A DNA stretch of 64,000 bases from Balanoglossus misakiensis (lineage: Eukaryota > Hemichordata), in contig CM082597.2 in the NCBI GenBank assembly GCA_040954595.2, forward strand, positions 8,308,001 through 8,372,000. The letters are read 5' to 3'. Positions 42,610-54,564 of the stretch are shown here, in pieces; positions within the stretch are counted from its first letter, which is position 1; each line of letters begins with the position of its first letter. The notes under the pieces were generated by a model. That model saw only the letters and a program-made list of their open reading frames with translations, searched no databases and had not been told where the DNA came from. The translations under genes and the position numbers were made by a program.

Positions 42610-43905
42610 TTGGACACGAGGCTCGACACACAGATAAGTTTTGTCAACATGTCCACGCTACGTGCACCGAAGCAATGGCAGCTGACTAAAAACGAGACTA
42701 TTACCTCTTTCGAGAACTGGAGACAGAACCTACTGTACATCCTATCCCTCGACAACAATTTCACACCATTCCTAAAGGATTGCCTCACATGGGAGCAGAA
42801 ATCTGCAGCGAATCCATACAGAGGATTACTGGATGACGGTCAGTCTGTCCCCGAACAGTCAAGAAAAACTGCCGCTCAGAAAAATACCCTGCTCGAGCTA
42901 ATGCTCGGACAAATCGCCAATTACTGCTCAGTCATATCGAGGAATTCACTCATTAAACAGTCGATGTCCCTGAACGATATTTGGCAGAAAATTAGGCTTC
43001 ACTATGGTTTTCAATCCACTGGAGCCCATTTCCTCGACCTCAGTAAAATCAAACTACAAACAGACGAAAACCCTGAAGACCTATACCAGCGTATTATGGC
43101 CTTCTTTGAAGACAACCTCCTCACCAGAGGATGCGGCATCACACACCAAGGGAAAGCTATCATGGTCGACGAAGACCTCACACCAACACTTGAAAATACA
43201 GTTGTGTTGCAGTGGTTACAGCTAGTCCACCCAGGCCTACCACTGTTAGTCAAGCAAAGGTACGGTTCTGAATTACGTAACAAAACACTTGCAACGTTGA
43301 AACCTGAAATATCTCTCGCTCTGCCATCACTACTCGATGAACTCCGCAGCATGGAAGATGCAAAAGCATTCCGTACCGGAGCTTTTAACAACTTCCGAAA
43401 ACCAGGACCCATGAGCAACCAAAAACACCCACAATACAGGGCAAACCCCAAACCATTACCCAACAAGTCATGCATACTATGTAAGATGACAGGAAGACCA
43501 GGCTTCAATACCCACACACTGAGAGATTGTAGACTTGTTCCTGCAAAGGACAGATACGCCATGGGCAGCTCCCGTATGGTATCATCTGACGACGTTACTG
43601 AGGATGACCCATATGACGACCATACGGAATATGACATCTCTCCAGAAGAGACGCCCACAGCGCTGCTCGATCAGGCCTCCACACTGCATGTAAGTGTTGT
43701 TCAGTCCCCCTATCTCAACGCACATTACCTCAGCCACCCAGTCAAGTTAATACTAGACACAGGGGCCACCACCAATATGATAAGAGCATCCTATGCGACT
43801 CTTATTGGAATGCCGGTAACGCCCGCTTCTCAGATGGCACACCAGGCCGATGGGGTAACACCACTTGATGTTATAGGGGAGGCCCATTGCCAAATTACAA
43901 GATGA
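42610..43905 (+). pseudogene. LTR element Gag and start of protease
   Basis: 431 residues. The N-terminal Gag-like region (WRQNLLYILSLDNNF and following) is followed by a zinc knuckle-like C-x2-C-x10-H-x4-C (CILCKM ... HTLRDC). The protease active site ILDTGATTN has Asp at about residue 383. A TGA at 43903-43905 ends the frame inside the protease; the frame reopens at once in the same phase. The start at 42610 is simply the first ATG; MSTLRAPKQW at 42649 is an alternative. Confidence 0.75.
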
Positions 43906-43935
43906 TCTCACACATTCCAATTAGATGCCCTTGTA

Positions 43936-45528
43936 GTGAAACAGCTTGATGTCGACATACTAGCAGGAAACCCATTCCTCGTCGCAAATGATATCGCCAC
44001 CCGTCCAGCAAAGAGACAGATTGTTATTGGTGGCACCGAAATTCTCCACTATGGTCCACAACCTAACCCCCACACAGCTGTAAGGCAAACCCAAGTAAGC
44101 CTACTCAGATGTCCGGCACACCAAACACTCCTACCGGGAGACTACATCCAACTTGATACACCCAACACATGTGAACCCGATTCAATCCTGGCATTGGAAC
44201 CAAGGTATGACAACAGAGCCAACCAATATACAAAACCCGAACGGGCTTGGCCCCAACCACAAGAAATTCAGTCAGTTGGACACACACTCAGAGTCACCAA
44301 CACCACAAGTGAACCAATCATACTGAAACGCCATGAACACTTGTGCCAGGTACGGCAGATTTGCTCAGTTAGTGAAAACTGTTCCAAAATCTACCCCGTC
44401 ACTTCCAGCACTCCTACACCATGTAAGCCATACTCATCAGATATTTCGATAGACCCGGACAACCAACTGCCTGCAGACGTACAAAACGCCTTCAGGTCAC
44501 TGCACAATCACTTCGACGACGTTTTCAACCCCGCTGTATCAAAGTACAATGGCGCCAGTGGAAACATTGAGGCCGTAGTCAACATGGGGCCAGTTTTGCC
44601 ACCTCAACGAAAAGGCAGATTACCTCACTACAACCGCGATTCACTATTGGAACTGCAAGCCAAATTTGACGAGCTTGAAAATGCCGGTGTATTCGCGAAG
44701 CCAGAACAAGTCAACACCACCGTTGAATACCTTAACCTCTCGTTTCTGGTCAAGAAACCGAGTGGCGGCACACGACTAGTGACCTCATTCGGAGAGGTCG
44801 CCCAATACAGCAAACCTCAGCCATCTTTAATGCCAAAGGTCGACAACATATTGCGTGATATCGCAAAATGGAAATACATTATCACTACCGATCTAAACCA
44901 GGCGTATTACCAGATACCACTATCATCAAAATCCACAAAATACTGTGGCGTGGTAACGCCATTCAAGGGTGTACGAGTATACACACGCTCCGCCATGGGT
45001 ATGCCCGGGTCGGAGACTTGCCTCGAGGAACTCATGTGCAGAGTCCTTGGTGACCTCATACAGGAAGGCTGTGTAACGAAAATCGCCGACGATCTGTACG
45101 TTGGTGGCGACACTCCAGAGTCAGTTTTGAACAACTGGCAACGTACGCTGACGGCACTGAACAAAAACAACCTGCGATTATCAGCAAGGAAAACAAAAAT
45201 CTGCCCGAAATCCACAACAATCCTGGGATGGATTTGGTCAAATGGCACACTATCTGCGAGCCCACACAGAATCTCCGCCTTGTCATCAGTCTCTCCACCC
45301 GCTACTGTCAAAGCACTACGTTCATACATAGGCGCGTACAAAGTTCTCAGTAGAGTACTTAAGGGGTATGCAGACCTTGTAGATCCACTGGACCGGACCG
45401 CTGCTGGCAGACAATCACAGGAGAAAATTGACTGGACAGAGAACTTGACAGAATCATTCCAACGGGCCCAAGACGCCCTCAAGGACAACAAATCTATCAC
45501 CATCCCTCGCCCATCAGATCAGCTGTGA
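43936..45528 (+). pseudogene. LTR element end of protease and reverse transcriptase
   Basis: 530 residues in the same frame as the preceding part. LDVDILAGNPFL is the end of the protease fold. RT motifs are FLVKKPSGGTRLV, TTDLNQAYYQIPL, SAMGMPGS and the catalytic IADDLYVGG (Asp 385-386 of this frame). The tail has the connection region typical of LTR elements. It stops at TGA 45526-45528, just before RNase H. Confidence 0.85.
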
Positions 45529-47583
45529 ATAGTAACGGATGGCTCAGTAAAACGAAGTGGTATTGCTGCTACCCTGTACTGCCGTAGGGGTGACAAGATT
45601 CTGCTGTCTGGCTTTTTCAATGCAAAGTTGAAAAAACATCAGGTCACCTGGCTCCCATGTGAAATCGAAGCCCTGTGTATCGGTGCTGCTGTCAAGCACT
45701 TCTCACCGTACATCATTCAATCGACCCTCACTACCCAAGTTCTCACCGATAGCCGCCCATGTGTTCAAGCCTACGACAAACTACGTCGGGGAGAGTTTTC
45801 CACTAGCTCACGGGTGAGCACATTCCTATCTCTCGTCAGTCGCTTCCAAGTAGATGTACAACACATCACCGGTGCAGCCAATGTACCAACAGACTTTGCC
45901 AGCAGGAATCCCATCCAGTGCTCCGACAACAGCTGTCAGATTTGTAAATTCGTCGAGGAAGCAGAAGACTCTGTTGTGAGATCAATGACAGTCTCCGACG
46001 TCATCGGTGGAACTGCCAGAATGCCGTTTACTAACCGGGCAGCCTGGTTGGCCGCACAGATGGAGTGCCCTGACCTTAGACACACACACGCTCACCTCAC
46101 ACAGGGCACGCGTCCATCAAAAAAACTTGTAAAGATACCAGATGTCAAGAGATACCTGCGCTCTATCACTGTCGCTAACGATGGTCTCTTTATTGTCAGA
46201 GACTCTCAACCGTTCCAACCTACACGAGAACGAATCGTGGTGCCCAGAATGGTATTAGATGGCCTTCTCACAGCCATCCACCTGCGATTCAACCACCCAC
46301 CCAAAAACCAGACGAAGAATCTGTTCAACAGGTACTTCTTCGCGATCGACCTGGAAAAAGCAGTGGAGACAACATGTGCCTCTTGCCACCACTGTACATC
46401 CCTGAAATGTGTCCCGTCGCTGTTGCGACCACAATCCTCATCAACACCACCGCAGCAACTGGGCAGATCATTCGCAGCTGACATAATGCGTCGGTACCGA
46501 CAATGTGTATTTATATTGCGTGAAACCGTCTCATCATACACAAAGACCATGCTTATTGACAGCGAACAACACGCTGAAATCCGCAATGCTATTGTCAGCC
46601 TGTGCGCAGATATGCTCCCTCTGGGAGATAACCCACTCACCATACGTATCGACTCTGGACCAGGACTTATTGCACTATCCAAAGACCCAACACTGAAGAA
46701 ACTTGGCATTGAACTTGACATCGGTAATGTCAAAAATACCAATAAGAACCCAGTCGCTGAAAACGCTGTAAAAGAACTCGGTCACGAATGCCTAAATATC
46801 AACCCAGAGGGCGGCCCACTGACACCAATCACACTCGCCCTAGCAACAGCTAACCTAAATGCCAGGATACGTGGAAGCGGCCTATCTTCCAGGGAAATCT
46901 GGATGCAGCGTGATCAAATAACAGGGGAACAGCTACCTATCGATGACCGACACCTCATAGTGCAGCAGCACTTCAAGCGGGTATACAATCATGCATCCAG
47001 TTCAAAATCAAAAGCTCACGGCTCTGGAAAAACAAACCCATGTAGTGTCCGGGTTGGCGACCTTGTGTACTTATTGCGTGACAGGGACAAGACTCGCGCA
47101 CGGGATAGATACCTAGTGACCAGCGTCTCGGACAATCGCTGTCGTATTTGCAAGTTTACAAAGTCACAGTTCCGCTCCAAAGAATACGACATACATGTCT
47201 CGGACTGTTACCATGTAAAACCCACATCCCTGGAGCCAGTGGCAGGACCAATTAGAGGCCTACACGACAACGAGGATTTTGAGCCTGATCATCTCGCAAC
47301 TGTCACAAGTAAAGTACCAACCTTGGTCTGCCCTCAGCCTCGACTTGTCCCTACACCAACAACATTGACGGAGAACATATCCCCGCCATCCCCACCGTCC
47401 CCACCTCCAGTGATCACCACACCACCTGATGAAAACTTCATGTCACCACAAATACCCATCACAGTAAACACTGATTCTGCCGACATGATCAGGGATGCTG
47501 TTTCACATCCACCTCCTGATACTCAACCCCGTCGATCTACTAGGACGAAGAAATCCCCCCAATGGCAAGCTTCTGGGGAATAG
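45529..47583 (+). pseudogene. LTR element RNase H and integrase
   Basis: The same frame continues directly after the TGA with VTDGSVKRSG (first RNase H Asp) and then LTDSRPCVQA. An integrase zinc finger (IHLRFNHPP ... CASCHHC) is followed by a DDE core: FAADIMRRY, IRIDSGPGL and NPVAENAVKELGHE. The C-terminus has a GDLVYLLRDRDKTRARDRY block and a proline-rich tail. It ends at TAG 47581-47583. No chromodomain is visible. Only the upstream TGA separates it from RT. Confidence 0.85.
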
Positions 47584-47843
47584 ATCATGGATTAGTATTA
47601 TTTGTTGGGCCATAATAATGCCTATTTTTGCGGGTGTGAGCCAAGCGCCGCCCACCAGAAGTCCCCTCACTTGGACATTCGTTTTTGTGGACAGTGTGTG
47701 TACTAGAACTACTGTGTTTGCTTGTTACTCATTTTCAGTGAACTTTACCTTGGGTGTTATTTCTTGCCCATTTTTGCTGATTGGATTTAGAAATGTTTTC
47801 ATTTTTGAAGGAGAGAAAGAAGGAAAGATGGAGAGACAGTCAC

Positions 47844-47957
47844 GCCAACACACTACCGTTTGTGTTGTGACCCTTTTGACCTCTGTTTGTTTGTTCGTTG
47901 TTCATATTCCCTCTCAAACTGGTTTGATCGTACGGAATTGGTTTGTCTTTATTGCCG
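47844..47957 (+). repeat. 3' LTR
   Basis: Matches the 5' LTR. A purine-rich tract stands just before it. Confidence 0.75.
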
Positions 47958-48001
47958 CAGCGGCTACAGCTGGAACATGCGTGTGAGACGAGCTAGGTGC
48001 T

Positions 48002-48334
48002 TTAAAGGGCAGTGATCATCTTATGCGCATGTGCCAAACCAGAGACTCTGGTTACATAAATTGTATACAGTCATTGCCATAAGGCAGTGTGCTGTCCTGA
48101 CAACAGACAAGATGGCGACAACCATAATCTGTGAGTGATTGGGAAAAAACAGCAAATTGGATGAAAAGAAGGGACAAAACTAAAGTCTGGGTGAACATGA
48201 AATATAGAAGGAAGCGAAGGCAGTCCACTATTTGAATGTATTGAATGCAAACTTTGCACAACACTTGGATTGGATGTAATGTTTGGACACATTAAATACA
48301 CACATGTGCATAAGACGATCATTGGCCTTTTACA
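48002..48334. mobile_element. TTAA MITE family B, second copy adjoining the first
   Basis: Begins TTAAAGGGCAGTGATCATCT and ends GACGATCATTGGCCTTTTA. It shares its left TTAA with the right end of the split copy, so two family members are head to tail. Confidence 0.8.
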
Positions 48335-48473
48335 GTTGTCACTGTGAGCAATAAATTGTATCAAGGAATACATACGCTCAATTGTATTGAAACTTTTTGT
48401 GTTGTAAAAAGTTACCGCAGACACGCATTGCATGATTGAACACCATATGTTGATGTACATAAAAAAAACTTAC

Positions 48474-48573
48474 TTGCACAGCGTGGACAGCATTTAACTG
48501 CATCACGTAGGATTCTATCTTCGTTACATTCTAACTCAGGACACAATTTGACATCACATGAAACATGACCATC
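48474..48573 (-). CDS. VWC second-half exon
   Basis: A 100-bp exon, acceptor TCTGTCAG and donor GTAAGT. It reads DGHVSCDVKLCPELEC and KCCPRCA, phase 0 in and 1 out. The following intron is the one that received the LTR element. Confidence 0.85.
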
Positions 48574-48934
48574 CTGACAGAAAATACACACACATACAAT
48601 AAGACAACAACTCATATGGTTACCAATTGATCATACACTTGTTAAAATTCACACAAAAACATATTTATCAACATCAGTAAAAATTGAACAATGAATGCTG
48701 GACCGTTTTTACAATTCACCACTTTTGATTGCGATTGACACTTTTTTAAATCAAAGTACTTTATTTTCTTTGCAACAGCTTTGTGGATGTCTAACTGCAG
48801 GGGGATCTAACTTCAACCCTTACGCCAACATGGTTTAGTCCAAATCTATGTTTTCTATGGTAAAGTTGGACTTCCAAACAGTAAAATGGGGATGAAAGGT
48901 TAATATAAGACTTGCATCTGGGTTATTCACTTAC

Positions 48935-49035
48935 CATGCACATACATGATGTACAAGGATTGAGTTTAAATTCTGTGCCATTCTGATATACAATGCCTGT
49001 TGTATTACTCTCACAAACTCTTTCCAAAGGCTCTC
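48935..49035 (-). CDS. VWC first-half exon
   Basis: A 101-bp exon, acceptor CTATATAG and donor GTAAGTGA. It reads EPLERVCESNTTGIVYQNG and CTSCMCM. Phase 1 in and 0 out. The exon upstream of it (49472) ends in phase 0 in the middle of a module, so a second-half exon between 49036 and 49471 is missing or was not recognised. Confidence 0.75.
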
Positions 49036-49471
49036 CTATATAGGATAAAGAAAACATTATACGACACACATATTCACAAGTGAGCATGATTGATGTGAGG
49101 TCACATGAGTCTCAAAGCCAATCAGAGTGTACAACTTTCAGACCATTCATCTCATGGTTCATTTCCAGGAAATGCAAGTTTTTTTCAATAGTTTTCCAGG
49201 GCTTTCAGACCAAAAAATCAATTTTCTGATTATTTTTAATTAGATTTCTATGACTTTTGAAGCCAACAGCTGACATTTCCTGAGAGTGATTATGCAGATG
49301 ACATATCAAAATTGTCATTTGTTGAACATAAATTAGTTGTTGTTTCATTTGTAGTTTAATGCTCTGTTTCCTTGACAACACAAATTAAATTTGTCATTAT
49401 AAATATTATATACACATGTTGGTTGTAATTGGAGAATAAGACAAGAATTCGCACATTAAGATATCCATCTT

Positions 49472-49648
49472 ACCGAACACTGACATTCCAAACATTGGTC
49501 TTCATCTGGTTTAAAAATAGCACTTTCCTTATAAGTGACACCTCTGAATTCACAACCAATACATGCCTGACAACACTGGTTTGGTACTCGCACTGGGTTC
49601 TCATACGGTGCTGGACATGTGACAGTTGTATAGGAGATGTCTTGGTCC
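49472..49648 (-). CDS. VWC exon (close of one module, start of next)
   Basis: Acceptor GTTGACAG and donor GTAAGATG bound a frame reading DQDISYTTVTCPAPYENP, NQCCQACIGCEFRG, then CLECQCS. Phase 0-0. The second half of the module it opens is not found downstream. Confidence 0.8.
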
Positions 49649-49879
49649 TGTCAACACAAGAAACAAAAACGTCCAAGTTACAAACAAGAGAAGGATGTAA
49701 AGTACACTAGCTACACAAGATAGCATAATCTTGTTAGATAACAAGATTAAAAATTATTATATAAATAGCCAAAAGTACAGATCTAGAAATCTAATTACTG
49801 AGATATATGACAAGAAGCAAAGATCCACAAAACATGAAAGCTCATCAGAACAGCAGAATGTGACACTGTACACTGTGTT

Positions 49880-50003
49880 GCTGCACAGAAAAGTATTGGC
49901 ATGAACACACTGCATGTGCTTATCACCCTCAAAGCCAAAAGTGCTCTGCATGTGCTTATAACAATCAAAGCCAAATGTGCTCTAACACAAGATATATTCT
50001 TCA
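49880..50003. repeat. Repeat unit with an internal 41-bp tandem duplication
   Basis: GCATGTGCTTAT and AAAGCCAAAAGTGCTCT occur twice in succession. A single-unit version precedes the family A MITE at 51204-51273, so the MITE pair was copied with its flank. Confidence 0.7.
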
Positions 50004-50360
50004 TTAAAGGGACAAAGTCTCTCTTCTTCCCCATTTTAATTAATTATGTTTGATACAAGACACCGTTTATGTTATTCTACATGTGAATTTATAGGGAATC
50101 GACGTTCAACCACACTCTACTTCCATCCCACTTGTAGACGAGAGGGGAAAATCTCGCCAAAATGAATAATCAGTCTCTACCATTTATTCATTTTGGGCGA
50201 GTTTTTATTTTCATATCATACAAGCGGGATGGAAGTTGTGTGTGGTTGAACATTCATTCACTACATGTACATATACACATGTACATTAACATAAACAGTG
50301 TCTTATATCAGACATAATTAATTGGAAAAGGGCAGCGAGAGAGAGACTTTGTCACTTTAA
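50004..50360. mobile_element. TTAA-flanked palindromic MITE (family A)
   Basis: TTAA at 50004-50007 and 50357-50360; ends AGGGACAAAGTCTCTCT and AGAGAGACTTTGTC. Nearly the whole element folds back on itself. Relatives at 51274-51628, 52805-53326 and 21858-21917. Confidence 0.85.
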
Positions 50361-50383
50361 ATCCACCAATCAAAGTAACTTAC

Positions 50384-50469
50384 ATCACATATACATGTTG
50401 TACAGGGATCATCTTGAAGAGTCCACATGTCACCATGGTGATACGTTGTGCCATCAATGACCCGACAGT
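50384..50469 (-). CDS. VWC first-half exon
   Basis: An 86-bp exon, acceptor GTTTAG and donor GTAAGTT. It reads CRVIDGTTYHHGDMWTLQD and CTTCICD. Phase 1 in and 0 out. Its donor lies 24 bp from the end of a family A MITE. Confidence 0.8.
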
Positions 50470-50834
50470 CTAAACAAAGAGACAAAGAGACATTTTATAC
50501 AGTGCTATGTCACTCTGGTTGAAGACATGATGATATGGCCAACAGGAATACCATTATCTGGGTGTTCAAATTATATAGAATTCATCTGTTTTGCGGCATT
50601 AAAATTGTGTTTTATATTTTGTCATTTTTCTGATCAATATACTGGTATTGTGTAAAATTCGATCGACTGATTGGTGTGTGCTTTGTTCACAGCCTGAGCA
50701 CTTACTCAGCAATTGATAACCCATACAGGAAAGATCACAACAAGTGATGACACATTGAGGAGAGATCACAACAAGTGATGACTCATAGAGGAGGAAGCAC
50801 AGCATGTGATGACTCATCTAACCTGTCCACTTAC

Positions 50835-50927
50835 CTAGACATTTAGGACAGCACTGCCCTGGTACACATGCAAAATTAAAGATGTTGTGGCTTCACACAC
50901 TGTTAAATTACAAGTCACAGTACCATC
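50835..50927 (-). pseudogene. VWC second-half exon with a one-base deletion
   Basis: Acceptor ATTTACAG, donor GTAAGT, 93 bp. It starts DGTVTCNLTVCEAT in phase 0 and ends PGQCCPKC in a different frame, one base out. The neighbours need a length of 3n+1, so one base is missing. Read straight through it stops at TAG at the exon end. Confidence 0.7.
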
Positions 50928-51273
50928 CTGTAAATACAAATTATTTAATGGGTTATTATTATAGAAATTATGGACGACCATTGACCCTGACCCTGACCAT
51001 TGATACTTTTAATAGTAAAGGAATGTATGTGTGCACCAATGTTCATGATACATGTAGACTAGACAATGTTTCTCCTACGTGTATTAGTGGAACATTTTTG
51101 TTTCGGTTATATATATTCTGTACGTATGATTTTTAGTTTGTATGCATTTTTCCACAGCTTATGCGTACAGTGTAGGTAACTCGAAAAAAAAACCTTAAGT
51201 CTTGGCATGAACACACTGCGTGTGCTTATAACCCTCAAAGCCAAAAGTGCTTTAACACAAGATGTATTCTTCA

Positions 51274-51628
51274 TTAAAAGGACAAAGTCTCTCTCTCGCA
51301 GCCCTTTATCCATTAATTATGTTTGATACAAGACACCGTTTATGTTATTCTATGTGTGTATATAGTGAATCAACGTTCAACCCCCCACAATTTCTATCCC
51401 GTTTGTAGACACGAGAGTGAAAAACTCGCTGAAATAAATAATTGGTCTCTACCATTTATCCATTTTGGGCGAGTTTTTACTCTCATATCCTACAAACGGG
51501 ACGGAAGTTGTGTGTGGTCGAAAGTTGATTCACTACATGTATATATCCACATGTAGAATAACATAAACAATGTCTTGTATCAAACATAATTAATGGAAAG
51601 GGGCAGCTAGAGAGAGAGACTTTGTGCA
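51274..51628. mobile_element. TTAA MITE (family A)
   Basis: Left TTAA at 51274. The right end reaches GACTTTGT, 15 bp from the next VWC donor, with no right TTAA. The right end recurs at 21.86-21.92 kb beside the same exon. Confidence 0.8.
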
Positions 51629-51643
51629 GTGGTGAGAACTTAC

Positions 51644-51820
51644 CAGACACAGGCAGGATCTACACACATCACCAAGAGGGTTGAAGCGATCACCATCAGC
51701 ATACAAGATATTATTGTATTCACACAGACTACAGTCTGGACAGCAATCAGAAGCTGTGTACAGTCCATGCTCACATGTTACTGGACACTCTAATTCTGTA
51801 CAGGTAATCTTGGAATCAGG
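51644..51820 (-). CDS. VWC exon (close of one module, start of next), intact copy
   Basis: A 177-bp exon, phase 0-0, acceptor CTTTCAG and donor GTAAGTTC. It reads SKITCTELECPVTCEHG, CCPDCSLCEYNN, then CRSCLCL. This is the unmutated twin of 21931-22107. Confidence 0.85.
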
Positions 51821-51850
51821 CTGAAAGAGGAACGACAACAATCAGGTTTA

Positions 51851-52056
51851 TACTGTAAAACACTTTACGAGTTGAAATTTTCACGATATCGAGAGAGGCC
51901 AATGTTTCGCGAGTATTAATTTTCACATACTCTTATTTCATTCACTGCATCGTTATCTTCAAAAAAATGTTATGCAACTTTTTATTTTCATGCTATTTTG
52001 GCTCTCGTGTATTTCGCGAAAATTTATTGCTCGCAAAAATAAAGTATTTTACAGTA
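51851..52056. mobile_element. Palindromic MITE (family P), left parent of the chimera at 22138
   Basis: Ends TACTGTAAAACAC and TATTTTACAGTA. Distinctive variants TTTTCACATACTC and AATGTTATGC are shared with the left half of the 22.1-kb copy. Confidence 0.9.
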
Positions 52057-52543
52057 TCAGTTAGCCATACCATCTTTTCCAAAACATGGTGATGTACACG
52101 TTCTTAATCAAATTCTATTTTGGTTTCGTTAAAAGTCGTTAAAATAATGTTATGTAGTAGTCGTGTATTTTGCTGCCTTCATGGCAAGTCGACTGAGATC
52201 AAATCATCTGGAAAACAGGAAAACAATGGCTCTGTTTCTGGGACCGTCTGTAGCACTTTGGCTGAAATAGGAGCTTATTTATTTATGTTTACTTTTACAG
52301 TGGATTATATTTACTGACAAGTTTAGTTACAGAAATAAATGTGTTTTTAATTTGACAACTATTGTTATTTTCACTGTCACCCAACCTCTGTTTGGTTTGA
52401 TTTGAAGCATCAGAGTAATGAAATAATGGGAATGATTCAACAATTAAATTTCAACGGGTTGGCCGGGGGTTTGCGGCAAAACTAAAAGAAATATTTTTTT
52501 TACCTGACTTTGAACTTCTGACATCATCTATAAGTTGACATAC

Positions 52544-52626
52544 CTGACATGTACATTGCAGACACAGGTCAAATTCTGTCCACATTTGTCCAGGTTGATA
52601 CTCTGTACCATCCCCTGCCACACATA
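52544..52626 (-). CDS. VWC first-half exon
   Basis: An 83-bp exon, acceptor AGATCCAG and donor GTATGTC. It reads CVAGDGTEYQPGQMWTEF and CLQCTCQ. Phase 1 in and 0 out, continuing into 51644-51820. Absent from the lower duplicate. Confidence 0.8.
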
Positions 52627-52804
52627 CTGGATCTACCAATAAAGTTCAAGTGCACATTGTTGAGATGGAAATTGTTACATTCCCATGCAGTCCACTGAAG
52701 GGGTCCAGTGTGGAACCCATTGCATGGATTGGTTACGCAAAGCGCCCTCATATCACAAAATTCAGTCTGGATTAGTTCTTCCTTAGTTAAACTTGAAGAT
52801 AACT

Positions 52805-53326
52805 TTAAAGGGACAAAGTCTATCTCTTGCTGCCCTTTTGTCATTAATTATGTTTGACACAGGACACTGTTTATGTTATTCTACATGTGGATGGATAAAC
52901 CTTTATTTATTTATAAAAAATTAATAAAAAAATAATAAATAAATAAACTTCCATCCCATGTGTAGCATATGACAATAAAAATCTCGCCAAAATGAATAAA
53001 TGGTAAACACCGATTATTCATTTTGGCGAGTTTTTTTCACTCTCGTCTACAAGTAGAATATATAGTGAACCAACGTTCAACCACACACACCTTCCATCCC
53101 TCTTGTCTGATATGAGAGTAAAAACTTGCCCAATATGAATAAATGGTAGAGACTGATTATTCATTTTGGCAAGTTTTTTTCACTCTCGTCTACAAACAGG
53201 ATGGAAGTTATGTGTGGTCGAATGTTGATTCACTAATATATCCACATGTAGAATAACATAAACGGTGTCTTGTTTCAAACATAATTCATGGAAAAGGGCA
53301 GCGAGAGAGAGACTTCGTCCCTTTAA
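52805..53326. mobile_element. TTAA MITE (family A), expanded copy
   Basis: TTAA at 52805-52808 and 53323-53326 with family A ends. Inside, the ATCTCGCCAAAATGAATAAA/ATTCATTTTGGCGAG hairpin is present twice, so the element contains an internal duplication and an AT-rich insertion near 52905. Confidence 0.8.
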
Positions 53327-53408
53327 GAACAGAAAATTATTTAATCTCAGAAGAAAATTCTGAAATATAACACTTGATTTTAAGATCCTGTATCTGATAT
53401 TGCCTTAC

Positions 53409-53510
53409 TTTCTTGACACACTCATGGACAGCAACTACCTCTACAAGGATGGGATTGTCACATTCCAGTATTGGGCAAATTTCCATGTTCCCACAGGTTA
53501 CATTCCCAAA
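53409..53510 (-). pseudogene. VWC second-half exon, frameshifted
   Basis: Acceptor CTGCATAG, donor GTAAGG, 102 bp. FGNVTCGNMEICPILEC in one frame is followed by RGSCCP in another, where it meets TGA. The neighbours need 3n+1 bases, so there is a one-base indel and also a stop. Confidence 0.65.
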
Positions 53511-54296
53511 CTATGCAGACATGGAGAGACATCAGTTTAGTGTGGAAGAGATAGCATGGGTGCATGGGGGTGGGGAGGTGGACTAGGCAAGGTGGAACTG
53601 AGAGGGGGCAGAGGGTGAGGGTGTCATGGGCAATAACAGTAACATATGATCTGTCAAATTATAAAATGGAATTACAGACTTATTTTGTTAAGAAGGGACT
53701 TTACCTTCTGTTGATATAACAATTCAAAGAAAATTAATCACAAATTACATTGGAATTATTTACTTTCATTTATTGTTTGAGCAATCGTGTCCTCTGTCAC
53801 TGTTGCAAATAAGTAGACGTGACATAAAGACCAACGCATAGCTTGGCCAATCCATGTCTTTGTCAGAAACACTTTCACTGATGTCATACTCAGGTTTGTA
53901 TGTAAGCCAAAGATACACTTGTTGTTTGTGGAATTCTCAAGTTACAGAAAGTTTGTTTTAGTAATTCATATGTGCAGTGTATAAACCTTGTTGACAGGTC
54001 TGCCTGGGAACTTTGACCAACCAACAGAGCAATTTGAGCACTACGCTTGTACATCACTTCTGTCGACACACAGATTGGTTTTAAAAGGTGCCATGGCAAC
54101 GAAAGTGATATAACAAAGTCAGATTCCACTGTGAGTTCTTCATAAATATTTTACTGATTAACACCCAATCCTTAGGAAACTTTTCCTTTTACTCGTAATT
54201 CAATCCAGGTCCTTCCTTAATGGAAAATATCTATGACTTTAAGTAAGATAATTTTCGCAGCTTAAATCACTGGATAAAATTATTTCATTAACTTAC

Positions 54297-54358
54297 TGTT
54301 ATGCAGCCATCTTTGATTGTGTTCATATTCTGTATATACTGACCATCATACAGACAAT
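54297..54358 (-). pseudogene. Short VWC first-half exon
   Basis: Acceptor TTTGCAG, donor GTAAGT, 62 bp, reading CLYDGQYIQNMNTIKDGC and IT. The usual C-x2-C-x-C before the donor is lacking, so the module is incomplete although phases (1 in, 0 out) are correct. Confidence 0.55.
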
Positions 54359-54564
54359 CTGCAAAGAATTAATAACATAGTGATCACATTATGAGTAAAA
54401 AACCATTCTGGTCAATCAGACTTCAGTCAAGGAGAGTATTATTAAAACAGAAGTTATTTATAACCATTTGCCAAGTGAATGTCTTCAAGAGATTTGAGAT
54501 AATGCTAAGCAGCCATGCATGGTTTTCTATATCCACTATATATGTTCAACTCAGCTGTAATTCA

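Larger units (their letters stand above)
42396..47957 (+). mobile_element. LTR retrotransposon (Ty3/gypsy-like order) with 115-bp LTRs
   Basis: Near-identical repeats of about 115 bp bound the element. Inside are Gag-protease, RT, RNase H and integrase in that order, a primer-binding candidate (TGGTGGCAGCG at 42513) and a purine tract (GGAGAGAAAGAAGGAAAG near 47810) before the right LTR. CAGC flanks both sides (42392-42395, 47958-47961), a probable 4-bp target duplication. The coding region is one frame broken by two TGA codons. Protein divergence keeps the clade uncertain; BEL/Pao shares the domain order. Confidence 0.85.
42131..48005. mobile_element. TTAA MITE (family B) split by an LTR retrotransposon
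   Basis: The left part (42131-42395) begins TTAAAGGCAATAGATCGTCT. The short right part ends GTGAGACGAGCTAGGTGCTT next to TTAA at 48002-48005. Together they make a MITE of about 315 bp like those at 6980 and 55284. The LTR element sits between them, so it inserted after the MITE. Confidence 0.8.

Noticed and set aside
46206-46742. Long minus-strand frame opposite the integrase
   Set aside because: No domain, low plausibility; an antisense shadow of the LTR element coding frame, as are 43011-43658 and 44907-45503.
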